33,658 nt of DNA, from NCBI GenBank assembly GCA_945870185.1, contig CAMBRK010000048.1, forward strand, positions 1 to 33,658. The letters run 5' to 3'. The notes beneath the pieces are model-generated. The model did not search any database. It had not been told where the DNA came from and saw only the letters and a program-made list of their open reading frames with translations. The position numbers and the translations under genes were made by a program. How positions within the stretch are numbered: position 1 is the first letter of the stretch; each line of letters starts with the position of its first letter. This DNA is from Aureispira sp. CCB-QB1. Its GTDB lineage: Bacteria; Bacteroidota; Bacteroidia; Chitinophagales; Saprospiraceae. Shown in pieces: positions 24,622-31,142 of the stretch.

Positions 24622-27600
24622 ATGAAAAATCTTTTAGCATTAGTCTTACTTTTATTTGTGGTCATTTTCACAAGTAATAATGCAATGGCTACTGTTGGAT
24701 CCAGAGGGTATGGTTTCATATATGATACCAAAAACTATGTGACCCAATCAGAAAAGTCTTTTGATAACTTTTTTCCCTGGAGGGCTGAAGGCGCCGTATT
24801 GATGCCTTGTCCTTATCCCTTGGTATTTAATCTATCTTCTGGAGCGTGTAGTGTTCAGGTAGATGATTTTGGATTTAGTTTTCTAGATTTTGTGACTACA
24901 CCACTTACTTTTAATCAAAACAACAACACTGTGACGATTAATAGTACAAGATTCTGCCCTACTGGGTTGTCCCGTTACAGAAGGACGTTTGTACATGGCG
25001 GGCCTACGGATATCAGGATATCTAATATAAATTTGGGTGTATTTGAAGCCACCAATAATCCTTTTGTAAGATTTAATTTCTATACTACATCGGGTGTCTT
25101 ATTAGGTACGTATGGGACCACAATTACTAATTCAAATAGGGTAGTACGTACGATCACAGTACCTGCTGGAACAGATATAAAAATTCCGGCTCTATCATCT
25201 TTTGTAATGGAAGTAGTAGCAAGTGCCCCAGGCGTGAGTGTATTTAAAATGGGTATGAATAACTTTAATAATTTTGGTCCGGGATCAAATGTTGCATCTC
25301 CTATAGATTGTCCTATAAGTTGGAATCAGGAATTAGGGTCAGGTTTCCCCACGGGAGATACTCCCAACTCAGTAGTTTTTAGTGCTGAAGGCACACCTGA
25401 CGCATACCGATATGAAAATACAAACAATAACTATAATGAAGGCGATAATTTTCCAATTGGTGTAACTAATATGATCTACAATGTGTACAATGCTAATGGA
25501 GGTCAACCACAGCAATGCATTTTTACGATCACTGTCAATGAATTTGCATCTTCCAATACCACTTTGGCATGTAATGATTTAGTGCAGGTTTCATTAGATG
25601 AAGATTGTGAAATGATTATCACTCCTGATATGCTATTGGAAGGTGATCACTATGGTTGTTTTGACAAATACACCGTGCAGATTATAGGGGTCAATGGTCA
25701 AAACCTAAAAAATAAAGTGACCAGAGCTAATATAGGCCAAAGGCTCAAAACTCAAATCATTAGTGCTAACGGCAATAGCTGTTGGGGAGAGATTTTAGTA
25801 CAAGATAAATTTGGCCCACAATTGGTGTGTGAAGACATATACACCAATTGTGAATCAGCCTTAAAGCCAGGGTCTGAAATTACGGAACAAATTCCAATTG
25901 CTGCTATCATACCAGCAGGTCAGGGTACTATTGGTACTGAACCTACTCGTAGAAGAGATATTGCCATCTCCGTGGGAGATTTTCAAGAAGGCACCGTGAT
26001 CACAGATTTAGATGTGTTTATCGACATTACACACCCTGATGTATCTCACCTTGCTGCTGAAATTACGTCTCCTGATGGAGTTACTATTCCCTTGTTTTTT
26101 GACTTAGAGTGTTATGGAGACAATATAGTTGCATCTTTTGATGATGATGGTGGCGAAGTGTCGTGTGAGTCAGCTGTTTTACCTGCTGTTGCAGGTAGAT
26201 TTAGACCTGTGCAGGCACTTTCTATATTTAATGGTAAAGAATTGTCTGGTACTTGGACAGTATCTATATTTGATTTGGTTCCAGGAGGATCAGGTACAAT
26301 TAATAATGTGCACCTTGTCTTCGGACAGGAAGGAAATGAAGTGCTGTTTCCAACACCCAATGAAGTTACATATGTTGATGTCAATGACAATACCTACAGA
26401 GTTACCGGTGTAGATAATTGTGTGGCAGCAAACCTGACCTATACAGACTTTATAGTAGAAGAAAACTGTCAATCTATATATTCTAAGGTAATCGAAAGGT
26501 GTTGGAATGGATCAGATATAAATGGTAATCCTGCAGAACCTTGTTGTCAAAAAATTTATGTATATAGAAACAGTTTGTCCACTTTGGTATTTCCACCCAA
26601 TTTTGATGGTTTAGATGATAATCCAGACGCATTGTCTTGTTTTACATATGCGGACTCTATACCACCGGTTTCTGTGACAGGATTGCCTGATGGAAATTTC
26701 TGTGATAATGTACAGATTGCTGATCCAGTTGATGTCAGAATCGAAATTTGTCCCAACTCATATAAACTTCTCAGAACTCATAAAGTGATAGAGTGGTGTA
26801 GTGGTAATGTCATATTGCATAATCAAGTTATCAAAGTAGTAGATAACGAAGGCCCAGAAATGAAATGTCCAGAAAATGTGACCATCTCTACAGATGATTA
26901 TACCTGTACAGCTAGATACCAGGCTGTAAAACCGACGATAACAAAGGAATGTTCAGATATTCTGGATTATGTATTGTCTTACAATAGTTTTAATCAAGTG
27001 GATTCTGAATTTGTTAGTTCAGGTGTAAATCAAGTAGCAAGTACTATCAATGCCCTGAATTTAGGAGATAATTGGATCAAGTGGACAGTTACTGACGAAT
27101 GTGGAAATGAGTCATCTTGTACTTATAAAGTAACAGTGATAGACGATGTCAGACCCAATGCGGTTTGTGACAGACTTACCGTCACCTCAATTACTGGAAA
27201 TGGGCGTGCTTTGATAGAAGCCATTACGTTTGACGACGGAAGTGTAGATAATTGTGGAATATTTAAATATGAAGTCAGAAAAATGACCGACCGTTGTGGT
27301 TTTGGTACTACGAATTTTACACCTTTCATTGAGTTTTGTTGTGCGGAAGTAAATACTACGGTGATGGTCGAACTCAGAGTCACCGATGTACATGGCAATA
27401 GTAACTCTTGTATGGTAGAAGTCAGGGTTGAAGACAAATTGCCACCATATATTACAAAATGTCCAGCTGACATCACCTTGGACTGTCAGGCAGATTACAA
27501 TAATCTGGACATCACCAAGAGACCAGAATACGTCGATAATTGTGAAGTGATCGGTGTAACACATAAAGATGTGGTAAAAATCAATCAGTGTGGTATAGGT

Positions 27601-29955
27601 ACAGTCACCCGTACTTGGACAGTAGAAGATAAGCAAGGTTATAAAAATACATGTGTACAAGTCATCACTTTGATGGATAGAAATCCTTTCAGACCTACTG
27701 ATATCACATGGCCTAGAAATTATGAAACCAAAAAATGTTTTTCTGTATTGGACCCTGCATCATTGCCTGTGGGTTTTGATAAGCCTACATTTAGAGATGA
27801 TAATTGCAGTTTAGTTGCTGCACATCACAAAGATCAGGTATTCAAGTTTGTAGATGGTGCCTGTGAAAAAGTGCTCAGAACTTGGACCGTAATAGACTGG
27901 TGTACTTACAATGATTTAGCTCCGGTATATGGTCAGGGATGGTATGAGCATGTACAGATTATCAAGCTGCAAAATGATGTTGCTCCACAGTTTATAGGTG
28001 CTAGTGGAACTACATTGGATGGGTGTATAGATAGAACAGTACCGGTCTATGGTAATTGTGAGGGAGATGTGGACTTCACCATGACAGCCATAGATGATTG
28101 TCCGGAAGATAACACCAACCTGAATTGGTCCTATACTTTATTTAGAGAGGATGGAGTGACGCCTATAGAAACAAAAGCATCCAATAGATTTTTCAAAAAA
28201 CTTGCTGTAGGCAGATACGTTGTCAAGTGGACTGCTGAAGACAAATGTGGCAACAGAGCATTTTGTACGCATAAACTTAATGTAGTGGAAGCTAAAAAGC
28301 CAACACCATACTGTATCACGTCATTAACCACGGCGGTGATGAATTCCAATGGAACTGTCGGTATTTGGGCGAGAGATTATGATAAAGGTTCTTTTGACAA
28401 CTGTACAGCTCCCGGTGATTTATGGTTTACATTTTTTGGAGCCAAACCTGTGGATAGTTTATTGAATGTTCAGCATTATTTCAAAGGAAATGGCATTCGG
28501 GCTACATTGTCTGAATATAATGCAGGCACTGCACAGATATGGCTACCAGCATCCAAATCTTCAGGATTGTTATTCGACTGCGCTGATATACCTAATGGAA
28601 AGTCTCAGGAAGTTTCTTTGGATATGACAGTAACAGATTTAGCAGGTAACCAAGATTACTGTACGGTTATAATAGTACTTCAAGATAATGCGGGTATATG
28701 TCCAGATATTAATTCTTCATTGATTACTATTCAGGGTTTTGCGGGTAGCAATGGTGTGGGAATCAAAAATGCTGAGGTCAGTCTTGAGAGTAATAAGCCT
28801 GAAGCCCAAAGAACTATTTATACGGACGTTAATGGACAGTTTTCGTTGAATAACTTAGCATCGGGTAATACTTATGAAGTTTCCGTTTCCGACAATCGTA
28901 ACCTGCTTAATGGAGTCTCTACATTAGATATGGTCTTGATTCAAAGACACATTTTGGGTATTCAACCACTAGCCGATCCTAAACTTATCATTGCTTCTGA
29001 TGCAGATAATAACGGAAGAGTAACCGCATCTGACTTAGTCACCATCAGAAAAGCTATTTTAGGAATTACCGATGAGTTTCCAAATGGACAGAATTCCTGG
29101 AGATTTATCACTGCAAATCAGAACTTTACTAATGCTAATAATCCTTTCCCATTCATAGAGAAATATCAGTATACCAATTTAAATAGTAATAAAGTAACAC
29201 AGAATTTCCAAGCGATCAAAATAGGTGATGTCAATGCATCTGCAACCATCAATGTCAACAGTGCTGTGACAGAAAACAGATCTTTAAGTCCTGTAGTATT
29301 GGCTACTGAAGTGAAGCATCTAAACCAGCAGGTCATAGAAGTCCCTATAATGGCAGATGTATTTGATAATGTATATGGATATCAGTTTACCATGGAATTT
29401 AATCCTGATCACTACACTTTGGATTCTGTAGTGCCAGGTTCATTAGCTGTAAACGAATCGAATTTTGGATTAACTAAAGTACAAAATGGTATTATTACGA
29501 CTAGTTGGAATCAGGAAGATGCAGTGACACTTCAAAAAGGTGAGAAGTTATTTACCTTGATATTCCGTGCAAATGGCAATCATGCATCAGATAACGTGAT
29601 ACAGATTTCTTCTGCACTAACTCCTGCAGTGGCATATGGAGCGCAGTTCGAAGCCAAAAATATAAATTTAATCTCTAGAAGTGAAAAATCGTCGTCATTT
29701 GCATTGTTACAAAACAAACCGAATCCGTTCCAAAGTGCCACATGGATCAGCTTTGTATTGCCTGAAGCAGCAGATGCTACATTAACTATTACTGATATCA
29801 CTGGTAGAGTACTGAAAACGATAAGCGGTCTCTATGATAAAGGTGAAAACAGTATCAAGTTGGAATTTTCTGAAATAGGAACTACAGGAGTGCTCATGTA
29901 TAGAATCGAAAGTGGAAACTATAGCGCCACTAAAAAAATGATTATACTCGAATAG
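24622..29955 (+). CDS. Giant T9SS-exported protein with P-domain, HYR-like repeats, dockerin-like and cohesin-like domains
   Basis: The 1777-residue precursor begins with a signal peptide (KNLLALVLLLFVVIFT, ending NNAMA). ATG 24622 is chosen for this; an upstream in-frame ATG at 24505 would bury it behind 39 residues. In order: an N-terminal region of unknown fold; a proprotein-convertase-type P-domain (about 445-570; DVFIDITHPDVSHLAAEI, ELSGTWTVSIFD); a long series of cysteine-rich HYR/Ig-like repeats (about 580-1360; motifs such as WTVTDECGN and RTWTVIDWC); a carboxypeptidase-regulatory-like domain running into a dockerin-like segment (about 1430-1485; DADNNGRVTASDLVTIRK); a cohesin-like domain (about 1560-1660); and a T9SS type A sorting domain (about 1690-1777; NKPNPFQSATWISF). 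It is likely a large surface adhesin or matrix protein. Confidence 0.9.
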   Translation: MKNLLALVLLLFVVIFTSNNAMATVGSRGYGFIYDTKNYVTQSEKSFDNFFPWRAEGAVLMPCPYPLVFNLSSGACSVQVDDFGFSFLDFVTTPLTFNQNNNTVTINSTRFCPTGLSRYRRTFVHGGPTDIRISNINLGVFEATNNPFVRFNFYTTSGVLLGTYGTTITNSNRVVRTITVPAGTDIKIPALSSFVMEVVASAPGVSVFKMGMNNFNNFGPGSNVASPIDCPISWNQELGSGFPTGDTPNSVVFSAEGTPDAYRYENTNNNYNEGDNFPIGVTNMIYNVYNANGGQPQQCIFTITVNEFASSNTTLACNDLVQVSLDEDCEMIITPDMLLEGDHYGCFDKYTVQIIGVNGQNLKNKVTRANIGQRLKTQIISANGNSCWGEILVQDKFGPQLVCEDIYTNCESALKPGSEITEQIPIAAIIPAGQGTIGTEPTRRRDIAISVGDFQEGTVITDLDVFIDITHPDVSHLAAEITSPDGVTIPLFFDLECYGDNIVASFDDDGGEVSCESAVLPAVAGRFRPVQALSIFNGKELSGTWTVSIFDLVPGGSGTINNVHLVFGQEGNEVLFPTPNEVTYVDVNDNTYRVTGVDNCVAANLTYTDFIVEENCQSIYSKVIERCWNGSDINGNPAEPCCQKIYVYRNSLSTLVFPPNFDGLDDNPDALSCFTYADSIPPVSVTGLPDGNFCDNVQIADPVDVRIEICPNSYKLLRTHKVIEWCSGNVILHNQVIKVVDNEGPEMKCPENVTISTDDYTCTARYQAVKPTITKECSDILDYVLSYNSFNQVDSEFVSSGVNQVASTINALNLGDNWIKWTVTDECGNESSCTYKVTVIDDVRPNAVCDRLTVTSITGNGRALIEAITFDDGSVDNCGIFKYEVRKMTDRCGFGTTNFTPFIEFCCAEVNTTVMVELRVTDVHGNSNSCMVEVRVEDKLPPYITKCPADITLDCQADYNNLDITKRPEYVDNCEVIGVTHKDVVKINQCGIGTVTRTWTVEDKQGYKNTCVQVITLMDRNPFRPTDITWPRNYETKKCFSVLDPASLPVGFDKPTFRDDNCSLVAAHHKDQVFKFVDGACEKVLRTWTVIDWCTYNDLAPVYGQGWYEHVQIIKLQNDVAPQFIGASGTTLDGCIDRTVPVYGNCEGDVDFTMTAIDDCPEDNTNLNWSYTLFREDGVTPIETKASNRFFKKLAVGRYVVKWTAEDKCGNRAFCTHKLNVVEAKKPTPYCITSLTTAVMNSNGTVGIWARDYDKGSFDNCTAPGDLWFTFFGAKPVDSLLNVQHYFKGNGIRATLSEYNAGTAQIWLPASKSSGLLFDCADIPNGKSQEVSLDMTVTDLAGNQDYCTVIIVLQDNAGICPDINSSLITIQGFAGSNGVGIKNAEVSLESNKPEAQRTIYTDVNGQFSLNNLASGNTYEVSVSDNRNLLNGVSTLDMVLIQRHILGIQPLADPKLIIASDADNNGRVTASDLVTIRKAILGITDEFPNGQNSWRFITANQNFTNANNPFPFIEKYQYTNLNSNKVTQNFQAIKIGDVNASATINVNSAVTENRSLSPVVLATEVKHLNQQVIEVPIMADVFDNVYGYQFTMEFNPDHYTLDSVVPGSLAVNESNFGLTKVQNGIITTSWNQEDAVTLQKGEKLFTLIFRANGNHASDNVIQISSALTPAVAYGAQFEAKNINLISRSEKSSSFALLQNKPNPFQSATWISFVLPEAADATLTITDITGRVLKTISGLYDKGENSIKLEFSEIGTTGVLMYRIESGNYSATKKMIILE

Positions 29956-29985
29956 TATTTTGTGTTTAGATTGAAATATTTTTAG

Positions 29986-30019
29986 GGTGCTGTTGGCGAA
30001 AGTTGACAGCGCCTTTTTT
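29986..30019 (+). terminator. Terminator after the giant gene
   Basis: GGTGCTGT (29986-29993) pairs with ACAGCGCC (30006-30013, one G-T pair) around a 12-base loop and is followed by six T. It lies 30 bases after the stop and just before the MITE-like element. Confidence 0.85.
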
Positions 30020-30021
30020 GT

Positions 30022-30306
30022 TAAACCAGGATTATGCGTTAGAACTTTGTCATAGCCTGTCCCACTTTAGCGGGAAGAAGCTAAAATGCAACCAGCCTGA
30101 CCACTACATGGTAGGCGGGCAGGTAAATCAGCTATTTATATTCGAAAAGCGTATCACCGCTACGGTTACAGAAGCAAAATAGTCCGCCGCGGCGGATTCT
30201 GATTTGCAGACCTTGTCGAGCCAAAGGCACGAAGTTTAGCTTCGGAATACCTGCCTCGCCGTACCGTAGGGCAGGCAGGGATTTTCTAATGCATAATCCG
30301 GGTTTA
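30022..30306. mobile_element. MITE-like non-coding element with 23-bp terminal inverted repeats
   Basis: The left end (30022-30044, TAAACCAGGATTATGCG...) and the right end (30284-30306) are inverted repeats matching at 21 of 23 positions. Both outer ends carry TA, compatible with a TA target duplication as used by Tc1/mariner-IS630 elements. The 285-bp interior codes for nothing and is full of hairpins: TTAGC/GCTAA (30068-30085), CTAC/GTAG near 30104, the perfect palindrome TCCGCCGCGGCGGA (30183-30196), CGAAG/CTTCG near 30230, and CCTGCCT/AGGCAGG (30250-30279). The right end joins directly to a broken transposase. No transposase of its own is present, so it would need a helper in trans. Confidence 0.75.
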
Positions 30307-30605
30307 TCTGATCTCTTTCGAATCCCATCGCTAAATGTACGCTTTGCGGATACTTTTTCCATGTTTAAATATTGTAATTTGCCTGACAAACCCACCATCC
30401 CATCTATGATTTCAGCAATCGAATCACATCGACTCAAGATAGCGAACATCAGTGCCATAAAATCATCCCAGTTCTTGAATTCTTTGTATTATCGGTCAAT
30501 TTGATGTTTTGATACTAATTGGCTGAATACCGTTTTACTCACCATTTTTATGATTTGTGCGAAAATCGGCTGTCCGACAAATTTTAACGTTCTATCTTTG
30601 CCCAT
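30307..30605 (-). pseudogene. IS4-type transposase remnant (N-terminal fragment)
   Basis: From an ATG at 30605 the minus strand reads MGKDRTLKFVGQPIFAQII, then HQIDR, an in-frame TAA where family members have an aromatic residue, then YKEFKNWDDFMALMFAILSR, CDSIAEIIDGMVGLSG and AKRTFSDGIRKRSDK. This is the N-terminal DUF4372-type region of IS4 family transposases. The frame runs straight into the right end of the MITE-like element, and nothing of the rest of the transposase (catalytic DDE part) is found beyond it. The fragment is dead. Confidence 0.8.
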
Positions 30606-30897
30606 GCAGATGTTTGTTTGTGGTAAAACTTAAACGACAATTTAGGGGCTTTTGATCATCAAACGTCCCATTCTTTATTTTTGTATTCGGACACTAGTGA
30701 AAAAAAATTTATAAAAAAATTACTAAAATTTTTTATATTATAAAATAATGATATATATTTGTTCTAGATTTCATATATTGAAAGTACTTTATATTTAAAC
30801 CGCACCTGACCTCATAGAATAATATTGGAACCTAACATGTCACATATCTGTGTGGCTACAACATGTTATTGATTCACATTATTAAATATTATTCTTT
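30606..30897. other. IS4 remnant flank and AT-rich spacer
   Basis: 30606-30697 is probably the outer end of the dead IS4 copy; the likely tip is the CACTAGTGTCCGAAT side near 30682-30697 on the minus strand, but no matching second end is in the window. From 30700 the sequence is very AT-rich. TATATTTG at 30754-30761 fits the -7 element, and AACATGT occurs twice (around 30834 and 30860). I see no gene. Confidence 0.4.
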
Positions 30898-31086
30898 ATG
30901 AAAGCAAGAAGTTATTTATTGTTTTTTTTATTTGGCATTTTACATCACATTCGTCTTGTATGCATGTTAATGGTGTTACTGTCAGGCAATGCGTCATTAA
31001 TTGCTCAAAATTGGAGTACACAAAACTCTGCTGCTGACAACACCTGTATAATTTATCTAAATAAACTTAAAAATGCACTTATATGA
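30898..31086 (+). pseudogene. Truncated leader copy of the downstream surface-protein gene
   Basis: This 62-codon frame encodes a signal-peptide-like segment (LFFLFGILHHIRLVCMLMVLL) cut short here to its pattern, ending SLIAQ, followed by NWSTQNSAADN, then a short diverged stretch IIYLNKLKNALI and a stop. The downstream gene has its own signal peptide ending AHAQ and then TWTSRTSAADN at the matching place, with IVYSAEKNLFVAV following. So this is the start of a second, decayed copy that lost everything after the first repeat strand, or a very small secreted protein. Confidence 0.55.
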
Positions 31087-31142
31087 CCGCTCATATTCTA
31101 AAGAATTTAACGATAAAAAATTTATTTAAATCATACTCGCTT

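Noticed and set aside
27187-27660. Long minus-strand open frames inside the giant gene (also 27123-27476 and 26112-26390)
   Set aside because: They are antisense shadows of Cys-rich repeat coding sequence, without domains or start signals.
30132-30458. Minus-strand 108-residue open frame as a real gene
   Set aside because: It is a chimera: the start is the dead IS4 transposase and the rest reads through the non-coding MITE-like element.
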